From UBA1234 sp964400015 (GTDB taxonomy: Bacteria > Bacillota > Clostridia > TANB77 > UBA1234): a stretch of DNA of 51,042 nt. How positions within the stretch are numbered: the first letter of the stretch is position 1; the number at the start of each line of letters is the position of its first letter. Both the position numbers and the translations under genes were made by a program. Positions 25,349-35,077 of the stretch are shown one piece after another. Below the pieces are notes generated by a model that saw only the letters and a list, made by a program, of their open reading frames with translations, was not told where the DNA came from and ran no database searches. The DNA lies in NCBI GenBank assembly GCA_964400015.1, contig CAYNRR010000009.1, positions 1-51,042 on the forward strand, given 5' to 3'.

Positions 25349-26614
25349 CTACTTTATATTACTAAATCTCATAATAATAGTTGCAGCTTCTGCTCTAGTA
25401 ACTGGTTCTTGAGGTGCCAATGTTGAAGTTGTTTTGCCTGTTATTATGTTGCTACCACATGCCCATTGAAATGCGTCTATTGCATATTCTGATATATCAA
25501 AAGCATCATCGTAAGATAATATATTTGTATCTTCTCCGACGCTTACATCTAGTGTCATTGCTTTCGCATATCTGTATAATAAGGTAACGAACTGTTCTCT
25601 TGTTAATTCGTCTTCTGGTGAAAATGTTTTTTCTGACGTTCCATTTGTTATATTTTCTGACACTGCCCAATTTACAGCTTCTGTATACCAATCATTTATT
25701 GATACATCCTCAAATTTGTTATCTCCTGAAATTTCTGTTTTTATTAAATTATTTTCTGTTGCATGATTGAACAATACTTTTGTAATCATTGCTCTTGTCA
25801 TAATTGTGTCTGGCTCAAATGTTTTTTCTGATGTTCCTGAAAATATTTTATTTGAGCAAACGTATTGAATTGCATCATAATACCAGTCATTTTTTGAAAC
25901 ATCACTAAATTCATATACTATCTTTTCATTATCACCAGATACATCGCCTGAATTTGCATCTTCTTTTTCTTCTGGCACATATCCTGGAATTGGTTCAAAA
26001 TATGCTTTTATTTTATGCGTTTCTGTTACTCTTTTGAATGTGTATTCTGTTACTGCTCCAACTGACTCCCCATCAACTAAAACATCTTTTACTCTATATC
26101 CCTCATCAGGAATAATTTGAACTGTTGTATTTTTTCTATGTTTTGCCCTTATTGGATTAGGAGTTATCTTTCCGTGTGCAGCGTACATTACTGTGATCTT
26201 ATGTGTTAATGAAGATGAATCAACTACTTCAGTATCTGATTCGTCTTTCGGATAAATATATGAAAAAGTAATATATCTACCATCTTCTTTTATTTCAACT
26301 ATTTGAGCTTCATCTCCATTTACGGTAGCACGAGTATTTTCGTCATAAATGTAGTCTCTATATGTTCTAGTTGTTATAGTTACTTTGTATAACCCACCAG
26401 ATACTTGAGACCACATAAGTTCGTCAAAGTATGAATATGAATTATCTGATATATCAACCGTTGTATCTAGTTTTTTATTAGGATTATATGGCGTATCCAA
26501 CTTTGTTATTTCTATAACATTGATTGGTGTCATCTTAACTGCTGCAAAACTTACTGTTGAAAAAAATGTAAGTAGCATTATGCTTATTCCTATTATTGAC
26601 ATTATTTTTTTCAT
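25349..26614 (-). CDS. S-layer homology (SLH) domain surface protein
   Basis: 421 aa. Signal peptide (about residues 1-24, ending SFAA), a beta-rich N-terminal domain, a Listeria-Bacteroides/InlB-B-type repeat (about 140-210, GKITPNP...VKDVLVDGESVG), an SGD linker (about 220-228) and three SLH domains (about 232-420) with FSDVSKNDWYYDAIQYV, FEDVSINDWYTEAVNWA and TRAEAATIIMR. SLH domains bind pyruvylated secondary wall polymers, so this protein is held on the wall. The ATG at 26614 follows AGGAGG. Confidence 0.93.
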   Translation of the reverse strand: MKKIMSIIGISIMLLTFFSTVSFAAVKMTPINVIEITKLDTPYNPNKKLDTTVDISDNSYSYFDELMWSQVSGGLYKVTITTRTYRDYIYDENTRATVNGDEAQIVEIKEDGRYITFSYIYPKDESDTEVVDSSSLTHKITVMYAAHGKITPNPIRAKHRKNTTVQIIPDEGYRVKDVLVDGESVGAVTEYTFKRVTETHKIKAYFEPIPGYVPEEKEDANSGDVSGDNEKIVYEFSDVSKNDWYYDAIQYVCSNKIFSGTSEKTFEPDTIMTRAMITKVLFNHATENNLIKTEISGDNKFEDVSINDWYTEAVNWAVSENITNGTSEKTFSPEDELTREQFVTLLYRYAKAMTLDVSVGEDTNILSYDDAFDISEYAIDAFQWACGSNIITGKTTSTLAPQEPVTRAEAATIIMRFSNIK

Positions 26615-26644
26615 AATTTACCTCCTTATATCAAGTAAATGATA

Positions 26645-28210
26645 TTACATATCAGGTATATTTTCTTGTTTTAATCTAACATACCCTTTTTCTTCCCATG
26701 TATTATAGTCAAGGTCAAGCTTGAATAATAATTTTGGCTTAGCACCTGCTCTGTTTTTATCTACAACGCAAGCATAGTATCTTGTGTTTAATGTTTCTGG
26801 TGGCTCTAAGTCACGATATTCTAGTGATTCTTCTTTATCTGCATATTCATATTGATCATATGTAGTATTGTTTATCTGTTTAATTAAGCAAAGATTATCT
26901 AATACTTCTTTTACCGTTCTACTACTTTGAATATCGTTAATACTCAAGTTTAGTGGCGACGTCGCATTATCTAGAAGCTGTAATGTAGAACCGATAAACA
27001 TACTAAAGCTTTGTGCAAGTGTAGATAATATTGTTGCAGTTTTCTTTATTTCATCACCATTACCTATGTGCTCTATATCTGTTTTTAATGTATCATAAAA
27101 CACATACTCTATTCCTTCTTTGTAATAATAATCCATTATTATATTTCTAAGTTCATCGTTAGTATGGTCTGATGTGTGTACAAAATATATACCTGCTTCC
27201 TTTTGACTTTCTAGCCAATTAGTTGCCGCACAGGTTTTGTTAAATTCTGAAGAAATAGTTTGAAGTCTTTTTATAAAGTCTTCATCAGCTTCTCCTTCGT
27301 TTTTTAGTATAAAGCCATCTTCGTCAAGATTAGCATCAACTCCTGGGTCGGGTCTAAATTTCAATCCTAAAAGTTCTGCTTCTCTTTTATGAAGATCCAT
27401 TTGCCCATGCAATGGTTTTATAAATGGTACATTTACAATTGTAGTAATTAAGCAAAGTTTCATTTTATCTTCTGTCATTTCGTTTGAGATTAGTAAAACT
27501 TTTTTCTTTTCTACATAAACCAAATATGCAATTATGTTTGTTATAAATCTACTCTTACCTGCGTTAGATGGCATCGCAAATGACATTGTTTCGCCTTTTC
27601 TAAAACCTTTGAATGTTCTAGTCATGGCTGGAAACGGAGTCGCTATACCAGTTTTTAAGTTGTTATTACCTTCTATTAAAAATTGTGTAATGTCTTCATT
27701 TAATATACTTTCACGAATACTACTTGTAAAACTAATTTGGTTTAGTGAATTGATAATTTCATCAATTCCCATTTCGTTATATCTAGTATATTTTTTTATA
27801 TCTACTACTTTTTGTTGAATTGTTTTTGTTGGAGCATTAGCATAACTCATTTTTAACAAAAACAATTTTCTAATTTCGTAGTATGCATCCTCCATTGTAT
27901 ATCCAGATTCAACTGCATATTTTTTGCAAGTTTCCATGTATGTTTCTGTTTTATCAGAAAGTTTTGGGAAAGAGAAACCTCTTTTCGCTGCTTCTGAAGC
28001 ATACGACTGTCCTTCACGGAACAATACTAATTTATAAATATCTAACATCCAAGGGACAGAAAATTGACATTCCTCAACCTCAAGGTAAAACATACCAATA
28101 CCTTTTGGATTTAATAATAATAATCCAACATAAATAGCTTCTAATCTTTCATTAGTTAATATAGCTGGGAATTTAATCTGCTCTTGTCGAGTTCCTCCTG
28201 TATAAGCCAA
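26645..28210 (-). CDS. DnaB/KaiC-like RecA-fold ATPase
   Basis: About 521 aa. The C-terminal half resembles the DnaB helicase RecA domain: MSFAMPSNAGKSRFITNIIAYL (P-loop with Ala in place of the first Gly), KKVLLISNEMTEDKMK, a Walker B-like YVFYDTL and an SxR-containing IQSSRTVKEVLDNLCLI. The N-terminal 190 residues are helical and not DnaB-like. The natural replicative dnaB is expected elsewhere, so this is a paralogue of unknown role. TTG at 28210 is preferred because GGAG abuts the TTG at 28219 and lies 9 nt from this one. Confidence 0.7.
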   Translation of the reverse strand: MAYTGGTRQEQIKFPAILTNERLEAIYVGLLLLNPKGIGMFYLEVEECQFSVPWMLDIYKLVLFREGQSYASEAAKRGFSFPKLSDKTETYMETCKKYAVESGYTMEDAYYEIRKLFLLKMSYANAPTKTIQQKVVDIKKYTRYNEMGIDEIINSLNQISFTSSIRESILNEDITQFLIEGNNNLKTGIATPFPAMTRTFKGFRKGETMSFAMPSNAGKSRFITNIIAYLVYVEKKKVLLISNEMTEDKMKLCLITTIVNVPFIKPLHGQMDLHKREAELLGLKFRPDPGVDANLDEDGFILKNEGEADEDFIKRLQTISSEFNKTCAATNWLESQKEAGIYFVHTSDHTNDELRNIIMDYYYKEGIEYVFYDTLKTDIEHIGNGDEIKKTATILSTLAQSFSMFIGSTLQLLDNATSPLNLSINDIQSSRTVKEVLDNLCLIKQINNTTYDQYEYADKEESLEYRDLEPPETLNTRYYACVVDKNRAGAKPKLLFKLDLDYNTWEEKGYVRLKQENIPDM

Positions 28211-28324
28211 ATCATCCAACTCCTATCTTTTGTTTATATATACTACTCTTACATAATTATAAAATAACCACATTCATAATGCAAGGAAATGTAAGTGAAT
28301 TGAATTTGTATTTTTTTCTTTATT

Positions 28325-30133
28325 TTAGTGAAATGCATTAAAGATATTTTCTGCTGTTTTATGGTCTATTCCATCTACATTTTCCAATTCTTCTATACTA
28401 GCATCAGCAATTTTCTTTATTGATTTATAATGTTTTAAAAGTGCTTCTTTTCTTTTTTCGCCAACGCCTTCTATCTCATCTAACAAAGATTTTTTTACTT
28501 TTTTATCACGTAGTTTTCTATGATATTCTATTGCTGTTTTATGCACTTCATCTTGAATGAATGTAACTAAATTCATTATATCCGAATCTTTTATTTCAAA
28601 TTCGTTTCCGTTAAAATCCACTATTCCACGTGTTCTATGTTTGTCATTTTTCACAAGACCATATATAGGTATCGCCAAATTTAGTTCCTGAACTACTTCT
28701 TTAGCTATTCGAACTTGCGTAATTCCACCATCCATAAGTATCAAATCAGGCTCTCTGCCAAATGGATTTTTTTCATGATCGCCTATACAATATTTTAGTC
28801 TTCTTGATAGTGCTTCTTTCATACACATAATATCGTTTTGACCAATAACCGTTTTTATTTTCAAACGTCTGTATTCATTTTTCTTCGGTTTCCCATTTTC
28901 AAAAACAATAATACCTGCAACTGTGTCTGTACCAGAAATATTAGAAATATCATAGCTCTCTATTCTTGTTGGTAATTTATCCATTTTAAGTAAGTCTTTT
29001 AATTTTATTATAGTATTGTTGTTTTGAATTACATCAGTCTTATTTTTTAGTGAAATTAACGCATTTTTTTCTGCCATTTCTATAAAACGTACTTTTTCAC
29101 CTTTCATCGGTATTTTAAATTCAACATTACGTCCTCGATTCAAAGTAATTAAATGTTGTTTTATCAATTCCATGTCATCGATTTCATGTCTGAAAAATAT
29201 TTTACTTGGCACATTGTCTTTGTTATAGAATTGTTTCATAAAATCTGCGATAATAGAACTTTCTTCAATATCTTCAACATTATCAAATATAAAATTTTCT
29301 CCACCTATCATCTTTCCACACCTTATCCTGAAAAGCTCTAAAGACGCCTTATTTAAAGTTTTTACAATTCCTATGATATCAATATCATTTTCATTGTAAT
29401 TATCGATTTTCTGTCTTTGTGATAAGTTTTCAATGCTGTACATTTTATCTCTTAATAGTGCTGCTTTTTCAAAGTTTAATTCTGATGATGCCTTTTTTAT
29501 TTCTTCTTTCAAATCTTTTAAAACGGAATCAACCTTTCCATCTAAGAAAAGCATAACCTGCTTTATTGTTTGCATATATTCTTCTCTAGTAACACTGCCT
29601 GCACAAATTCCCATGCAACGTTTTATATGATAATTTAAACATGGATTTTCTCTTTTATCTGACTTAAATATTTTTCTACAGTGCTTTAATTTAAAAGTTT
29701 GATTTAGAAAATCAACCGTATCTTTTACAGCAAATGCATTTGTATATGGTCCATAATATTTTGCACCATCATTGAATTTTTTACGAGTCATTCTTACCGT
29801 TGGGAATTCTTCATTAAGCGTAATTTTTATATATGGATACATTTTATCGTCTTTTAATAATACGTTATATTTAGGTCTATGTAACTTAATCAAATTACAT
29901 TCCAAGATAAGTGCTTCCATCTCTGAATCAACTACAATATATTCAAAATGATCAATAAGTGAAACCATTTTCTCAATACGTGCTGTTTTATTGTTTTTTT
30001 GAAAGTATTGACGTACACGATTTTTAAGAACAACAGCTTTTCCCACATACAAAATATTATCATCTTTATCTTTCATTATGTATACTCCTGGTTTTTCAGG
30101 AAGTTTTTTTAATTCTTCTTTTATATCAAACAT
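28325..30133 (-). CDS. uvrC: Excinuclease ABC subunit C
   Basis: 602 aa, normal for UvrC. It makes the two incisions in nucleotide excision repair with UvrAB. An N-terminal GIY-YIG nuclease domain (GVYIMKDKDDNILYVGKA), the UVR motif (about 200-235, SSELNFEKAALLRDKM), the RNase H-like endonuclease domain (ESYDISNISGTDTVAGIIVFENG) and a C-terminal helix-hairpin-helix pair (IEGVGEKRKEALLKHY, VDGIDHKTAENI) are all present. The ATG at 30133 follows GAGGTG. Confidence 0.96.
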   Translation of the reverse strand: MFDIKEELKKLPEKPGVYIMKDKDDNILYVGKAVVLKNRVRQYFQKNNKTARIEKMVSLIDHFEYIVVDSEMEALILECNLIKLHRPKYNVLLKDDKMYPYIKITLNEEFPTVRMTRKKFNDGAKYYGPYTNAFAVKDTVDFLNQTFKLKHCRKIFKSDKRENPCLNYHIKRCMGICAGSVTREEYMQTIKQVMLFLDGKVDSVLKDLKEEIKKASSELNFEKAALLRDKMYSIENLSQRQKIDNYNENDIDIIGIVKTLNKASLELFRIRCGKMIGGENFIFDNVEDIEESSIIADFMKQFYNKDNVPSKIFFRHEIDDMELIKQHLITLNRGRNVEFKIPMKGEKVRFIEMAEKNALISLKNKTDVIQNNNTIIKLKDLLKMDKLPTRIESYDISNISGTDTVAGIIVFENGKPKKNEYRRLKIKTVIGQNDIMCMKEALSRRLKYCIGDHEKNPFGREPDLILMDGGITQVRIAKEVVQELNLAIPIYGLVKNDKHRTRGIVDFNGNEFEIKDSDIMNLVTFIQDEVHKTAIEYHRKLRDKKVKKSLLDEIEGVGEKRKEALLKHYKSIKKIADASIEELENVDGIDHKTAENIFNAFH

Positions 30134-30190
30134 ACTCGCACCTCTACAAAGATATTAACATATTTTTATTAGAATTTATACATGTCATAC

Positions 30191-30221
30191 AAAAAAAGAC
30201 GTATTCATTTAAGAATACGTC
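30191..30221 (-). terminator. spoVG terminator
   Basis: GACGTATTC-TTAAAT-GAATACGTC followed by seven T on the minus strand, 22 bp past the spoVG stop. Confidence 0.9.
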
Positions 30222-30243
30222 TATATTTTTAATATAATATCTA

Positions 30244-30534
30244 TTAGCCTTCTACAGGTGTCTCTGTATCAGCTTCGCTAAGCATTTTATTATATTCATT
30301 TAAAATAGCATCTTGAATCATTTGTCTTGTTTCAGAATTGATTGGGTTTGCTATATCTCTCCATTCTCCCTTTGGAGTTCTCTTGCTTGGCATAGCTATG
30401 AATGTTGGTTTGTCTGTTGGTACAATAACTTTAATATCATGTACTACAAAAGCATTGTCAAATGTAACTGAAGCTATAGCTTTCATTCTGTTTTCTGATT
30501 CTACTCTTTTTACTTTTACGTCTGTGATTTGCAT
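30244..30534 (-). CDS. spoVG: Septation protein / RNA-binding regulator SpoVG
   Basis: 96 aa, the usual size. The ATG at 30534 begins MQITDVKVKRVESENRMKA and follows AAAGGA; the frame is open upstream but does not encode the family. The conserved core FVVHDIKVIV...FIAMPSKRTPKGEWRDIANPI is intact. SpoVG binds nucleic acid and affects sporulation, septation and virulence-gene expression in Firmicutes. It is divergent from murC with about 230 bp between, which should hold both promoters. Confidence 0.96.
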   Translation of the reverse strand: MQITDVKVKRVESENRMKAIASVTFDNAFVVHDIKVIVPTDKPTFIAMPSKRTPKGEWRDIANPINSETRQMIQDAILNEYNKMLSEADTETPVEG

Positions 30535-30768
30535 TAAAACGCACGTCCTTTCTATTTCTAGTAATGAATGTTGGTAATTTACCCAACTATTTTTATAATT
30601 ACTACATTTCTTTTTAAAATCCTGCTTCTTTTTGAATTTATTTAGATTTATGTATTTTTTTGATTTATTGGCACATATTATGTTTACACGACTTTTTGTA
30701 TTATACAAGATACAATTTGCTTTTTATAGCGTATAATATTATAATTATGTTTGATTGGAGGTAATCAA

Positions 30769-32157
30769 ATGGACATAAAAAATGTTTTAAATGATACTAC
30801 TAAAAAAATACATATGATTGGTATTGGTGGTGTTAGCATGAGTGGCATTGCTGACATTCTACTTAATATGGGGTTTAGCGTTACTGGCTCTGATATGAAT
30901 AAAAGCTTAGTTACAGATAGATTAGAAAAGCAAGGAATACATGTAACAATAGGACATTTCGCCGAAAATGTTCATGGCAGCGATATTGTTGTGTATACGG
31001 CTGCAATTAAATCTGACAATCCTGAAATGGTGGAAGCTCGCAGATTAAATTTACCACTTATCGAACGTTCTGATTTTTTGGGTGCAATTACGCATTTGTA
31101 TAGAAATACTATTGCTATAAGTGGAACACATGGAAAAACTACTACTACTTCTATGCTTTCTTCTGTATTTATGCAAGCACAAAAAGATCCAAGCATACAA
31201 GTTGGAGCTGACTTGAATCTTTTGAATAATCAAAATTATCGTGTTGGAAAAAGTGATATTTTTATTGTTGAAGCATGTGAGTATGTAAGAAGCTTTTTAA
31301 AATTTTTTCCTAGAACAGCAATCGTCTTAAATATTGAAGAAGATCATCTTGATTGTTATAAAGATTTAAATGATATCAAAAGTGCTTTTAACAGTTTCTT
31401 AGATATTCCTGCTGAAGATGGCACTATAATACTAAATGCTGATGATACTGATTGTATGGATATTGCTAAAAATCATAAAGCTAAATTAGTATCATTTGGA
31501 GTTAATAATCAAAATGCTACCTGGATTGCTCAAAACATTACTTTGTGCGATGATGGCACATATAAATTTGTTGCACATAATCAAAGTACATTAGAGAACA
31601 TTGAGATTAAACTTGGAGTTATCGGATATCACAATATTTATAATGCTTTAGCTGTTGTGGCTACTGCAAAAGAATATATGATTTCTGACTCTGATATTAT
31701 AACTGGAATATTGAATTTTAAAGGTGCGAGTCGTAGATTTGAAATGGTTGGAAATGTTAATGGTGCGACTATTTATGATGATTATGCTCACCATCCAACT
31801 GAAATAAAGGCTACTATTAAATCTGCTAAAAATATTAAATGTAATAAAATTTGGGTTGTTTTCCAGCCACACACATATACTAGAACGTATACTTTGTTTG
31901 ATGAATTTGTTTTAGCTTTTGAAAATGCTGATAATGTAATTTTAACTGATATTTATGCTGCACGTGAAAAAGATACTGGTCTTGTTTCAGCAAAACAGTT
32001 AGCAGAAAAAATAAATGAGTATTCGCATAATTGTATTTATTTATCAAGTTTAGAAGAATGTGCTAAACATTTAAAAGACAATGTTCAAAGCGATGACATT
32101 GTACTCACAATCGGTGCTGGAACTGTAACTAAAATTGGAAGAGAATTATTAAAATAA
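30769..32157 (+). CDS. murC: UDP-N-acetylmuramate--L-alanine ligase
   Basis: 462 aa, normal size. It adds L-alanine to UDP-MurNAc. N-terminal MIGIGGVSMSGIADIL, the ATPase P-loop SGTHGKTTTTSM (about residue 118), NIEEDHLDCY, and in the C-terminal domain DDYAHHPTEIKAT and FQPHTYTRT are all visible. The ATG at 30769 follows GGAGG; a TATAAT lies at 30732-30737 with no clear -35. Together with murD in this window it gives two of the four Mur ligases. Confidence 0.96.
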   Translation: MDIKNVLNDTTKKIHMIGIGGVSMSGIADILLNMGFSVTGSDMNKSLVTDRLEKQGIHVTIGHFAENVHGSDIVVYTAAIKSDNPEMVEARRLNLPLIERSDFLGAITHLYRNTIAISGTHGKTTTTSMLSSVFMQAQKDPSIQVGADLNLLNNQNYRVGKSDIFIVEACEYVRSFLKFFPRTAIVLNIEEDHLDCYKDLNDIKSAFNSFLDIPAEDGTIILNADDTDCMDIAKNHKAKLVSFGVNNQNATWIAQNITLCDDGTYKFVAHNQSTLENIEIKLGVIGYHNIYNALAVVATAKEYMISDSDIITGILNFKGASRRFEMVGNVNGATIYDDYAHHPTEIKATIKSAKNIKCNKIWVVFQPHTYTRTYTLFDEFVLAFENADNVILTDIYAAREKDTGLVSAKQLAEKINEYSHNCIYLSSLEECAKHLKDNVQSDDIVLTIGAGTVTKIGRELLK

Positions 32158-32158
32158 T

Positions 32159-32194
32159 AAAAAGCTTTTCACTATTCAGGTGAAAAGCTTTTTT
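32159..32194. terminator. Bidirectional terminator of murC and the Tad-like operon
   Basis: AAAGCTTTTCAC, a 7-nt loop and GTGAAAAGCTTT form a 12-bp stem, with T-rich tails in both directions, between two convergent transcription units. Confidence 0.88.
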
Positions 32195-32208
32195 GTTGTC
32201 TTCTTATT

Positions 32209-33420
32209 TTATGGATGACACAAATTGCACGGATAATATCCATATTCTGCAGCTTGTTCTCTAGTTATAAATATATTGTCTACATTCTCCGCATTCCCCG
32301 TACCATCTATAAAGTCCTTTATCATGGTACATGTATCTCTATGATAATATTTGTTGCCATTATTTGTTCCATAATAATATTCCGTTTGTATGATTCTTGA
32401 TCCACTAAGTGCATAGTTATCATAAAACATATTCGTGCCTATCGGCATACCTTGTATGAATGACATAACTGAAATATCGTTAATTGAGTTCATCCAATCA
32501 TCTCTTGCTATCTCTGGCAAACTAAATTTATATGTTGAACCAAACATTGAAGCATATGTAGTATGCTCATTTATTTCTTCTTGTAATGTTTCTTGAATCA
32601 AATTAACTATTGTTTCTCTTCTTATTCTATGAAAATCACTTGCTTCTAAATCATTTGCTCTGTCATAATCTCTTAAAAATGGAATCGTATCGCCTGAGTT
32701 TACTGGTGGTATTAGAAAATCTGGTATTAAATCTATCGTGCTATCTGGAGTGTAATCATACCAATACAATGCTGCCATTAACACTGACATATCTGATGTT
32801 AAATCTGGTATTGTATTTAATAAAAATTCTCTATCAGTTGTGTTAAATCCTGTCGCAAATTCATCATATTGTGCATCAGCCTCTTCCCAATAGTTGCAAG
32901 AAAATTCTCCTTCATAGATTGTATCATTTGTATATAATTTAATGTAATTTCCTAATGTAAAATGAACCATTGCACCTGTTTTTTCATCAAAATATGCATA
33001 TGGTATTTTAGGTGACATTTGATATGCATAAATTCCATTTGTTTCATTAACAGAATATATGAAAAAACCATCATATGCTATAACTACTATAGCCGGTATA
33101 TACATACTAAAATATGACTGCGTAGAGCCTTCTATATATGGCATATTAAAGCTTATAGCCATTGTTTTAAAAAATGATTTTATCGATTCTTCTGCTAGTT
33201 CCTGAGTTATGTCAAATCTTTGATCAAAATACAACATTTGAAATTCGTCATTTAATTCAACTAACATATCAAGGGCATCTTGAGTTGCAGCATCTATTAC
33301 ATTATTTAACCTAACTTGATCTTTAAGCATTAAAGAATAGTTATTCATCGTATTTCTACAGATAATAGAAAATGGAAGTATGATTATTAAAAAAATTATT
33401 GCAAAATGTTGTAACTTCAT
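32209..33420 (-). CDS. Tad-like operon membrane protein with C-terminal metal-site motif
   Basis: 403 aa. One N-terminal hydrophobic segment (about residues 5-25) precedes a long ectodomain with no family I recognise. The last about 50 residues hold KYYHRDTCTMIK...ITREQAAEYGYYPCNLCHP, which resembles the small Cys/His metal-binding module found at the end of some secreted nucleases and Ada-like proteins. ATG at 33420 is chosen for its spacing to GGAGGGG; an earlier in-frame ATG at 33441 overlaps that site. It is the last gene of the Tad-like operon and may be a minor pilin or tip protein. Confidence 0.72.
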   Translation of the reverse strand: MKLQHFAIIFLIIILPFSIICRNTMNNYSLMLKDQVRLNNVIDAATQDALDMLVELNDEFQMLYFDQRFDITQELAEESIKSFFKTMAISFNMPYIEGSTQSYFSMYIPAIVVIAYDGFFIYSVNETNGIYAYQMSPKIPYAYFDEKTGAMVHFTLGNYIKLYTNDTIYEGEFSCNYWEEADAQYDEFATGFNTTDREFLLNTIPDLTSDMSVLMAALYWYDYTPDSTIDLIPDFLIPPVNSGDTIPFLRDYDRANDLEASDFHRIRRETIVNLIQETLQEEINEHTTYASMFGSTYKFSLPEIARDDWMNSINDISVMSFIQGMPIGTNMFYDNYALSGSRIIQTEYYYGTNNGNKYYHRDTCTMIKDFIDGTGNAENVDNIFITREQAAEYGYYPCNLCHP

Positions 33421-33502
33421 CGAACTATAACTCCCCTCCATCTTAAAATTTAAAATCTTAGCTATAACAAAAATGGAATGTCATAGCTAAAATCTTATAC
33501 TA

Positions 33503-33997
33503 CTATCTATAACTTGATTTTATTTGCCCACCATATGGGACACCTATTTTAAATGAATCTATTGTTGTTCCATAAACAGCTTCTTTCATAACTGTTGCTT
33601 GTGTTTTGTTAGTATTTTTTATAGAAACATATATATAGTCACCTTTATTGAATAAATATTCACCACTAGTTTGAATTGCCTTATCTATTTCTGATGTATA
33701 GTGGTTTAAATATACTACTTCTGATGTATCCCCTGAAGGAACTACTTTATATTCTCTATGTTCTAAAACCATATCGTAAGAATTGCCAGTAGCAGCTAAT
33801 CTACCTGTATAGCTATTTAACATATTTTCTGTAATTGCACCTAAATTTCTTACACCGTCTACAAAATCAACTGTAGCAGTGTATGCTGCCATATACGAAA
33901 GGTCATCTTGTCTTTCCCAACTATCCATCATAGGGAAAAAGAACATTATTAAAACAGCAACTATCATAGAAAAAACTAAACTTAATGAATCTCCCAT
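33503..33997 (-). CDS. Pilin-like protein of the Tad-like operon
   Basis: 164 aa. A hydrophobic N-terminal helix (about residues 5-22, LSLVFSMIVAVLIMFFF) is followed by an extracytoplasmic domain. This layout resembles TadE/TadF or pseudopilin proteins, but there is no classical prepilin peptidase site. The ATG at 33997 follows AAAGGAG. It lies 24 bp after the preceding gene in the same frame; that gene ends in TGA, so UGA must terminate there for the two to be separate proteins. Confidence 0.7.
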   Translation of the reverse strand: MGDSLSLVFSMIVAVLIMFFFPMMDSWERQDDLSYMAAYTATVDFVDGVRNLGAITENMLNSYTGRLAATGNSYDMVLEHREYKVVPSGDTSEVVYLNHYTSEIDKAIQTSGEYLFNKGDYIYVSIKNTNKTQATVMKEAVYGTTIDSFKIGVPYGGQIKSSYR

Positions 33998-34021
33998 TTT
34001 TTTTACAAGCTCCTTTCAAAA

Positions 34022-34597
34022 TCAATTCTTTGTATATGTTATAGTATCATTTTGATATTTAATAGAAAATTTTGTGCTGTTGATTAGATCTTTGTTTTGA
34101 ATTAAAATTTGATTTGAATTACTAGATGATGGCAATGATGGACTAGTCAATACAAGTGCACAAAAATCTTTTAACATAGTCTTCATATTGGCAGTGTTGC
34201 TCAATACGTATTCTCCATGTAACGTTGTATCCGACAATATAACTTTCTTAATATTCGTATCTATGTCATATGTTGCTGTGTACGTACCTAATAAACTGCC
34301 ATCTCTAGATCTAATTTCTATCTTTGAAGTAGATAGATTTCCATTAGCAGACACGTATGAAGGTAAATTTAATATTGCTAAATATACTTCTTCAAAAGAG
34401 ATATCTCTTTCATTATCTTTTTGATCGCCTACTACCAACGTTGCATCTTCTCTTCTACCTGCAATGCTATTTACTGCAAAAAATTCATCTGCTCTATCTG
34501 TTAATCCATTATAGAATATAACTGAACAAGAAAAGGCAACCATAAATAGAAGTGTTGCGCCCATTAAACTTATTGCATGTGACATATTCTCATCCAT
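34022..34597 (-). CDS. Pseudopilin-like protein of the Tad-like operon
   Basis: 191 aa. An N-terminal hydrophobic helix (about residues 7-28, SLMGATLLFMVAFSCSVIFY) precedes a soluble domain rich in Ser, Thr and Asn. The layout is that of a minor pilin/pseudopilin, but the family is not recognised and no cleavage motif is evident. It starts after AGGAGG and ends with TGA. It is fourth-last in a ten-gene operon. Confidence 0.7.
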   Translation of the reverse strand: MDENMSHAISLMGATLLFMVAFSCSVIFYNGLTDRADEFFAVNSIAGRREDATLVVGDQKDNERDISFEEVYLAILNLPSYVSANGNLSTSKIEIRSRDGSLLGTYTATYDIDTNIKKVILSDTTLHGEYVLSNTANMKTMLKDFCALVLTSPSLPSSSNSNQILIQNKDLINSTKFSIKYQNDTITYTKN

Positions 34598-34633
34598 TTA
34601 CAGTTACCTCCTCTTTAGTTAATATTATAAATA

Positions 34634-35041
34634 TTATGTTACATCAGCTATTATTACCTTCTCAACAATACGAAGCGCTTTATTGTATTCAAGCTCATAC
34701 GTCATTGTTTTAGTCAAGTAATTGACTGAGTCGGCTTGATAATATCCATCAGCTGATTTTGTAATTACAGTGGATCTATTAACAGGTGTAATCCCATCTT
34801 CAACAGCTCTATTTAGTATATTGACTGCGTCAACACAACTAATTTTGTTGATACCACTGTAAGTTTTGATATATGCCGTATAGAAACGATTAAAACTTTC
34901 TATTTGGCTAGTTGATAAAGCATATTCATTTTCTCTTGCAAGATCTGTTGCATGTGAATAAGTTGCAACTGCAAGGCCTATTATTGCCATTGCAATTAAA
35001 ACACCACCAGCCATTAGCAAGGCTTTAGAAGCATTTTCCAT
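34634..35041 (-). CDS. Flp-like pilin paralogue 2
   Basis: 135 aa. The N-terminus MENASKALLMAGGVLIAMAI is nearly the same as that of the adjacent gene (MDNASKALIMAGAILISLAL). It forms one hydrophobic helix (about residues 7-28) followed by a soluble domain with one Cys. Such a short polar tip before the helix fits a major pilin with an unusually short or absent leader. The two paralogues lie side by side, 36 bp apart, which suggests duplication. Confidence 0.75.
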   Translation of the reverse strand: MENASKALLMAGGVLIAMAIIGLAVATYSHATDLARENEYALSTSQIESFNRFYTAYIKTYSGINKISCVDAVNILNRAVEDGITPVNRSTVITKSADGYYQADSVNYLTKTMTYELEYNKALRIVEKVIIADVT

Positions 35042-35077
35042 TACGACACCACCTTAAATTAAAGTTTATTAACTATA

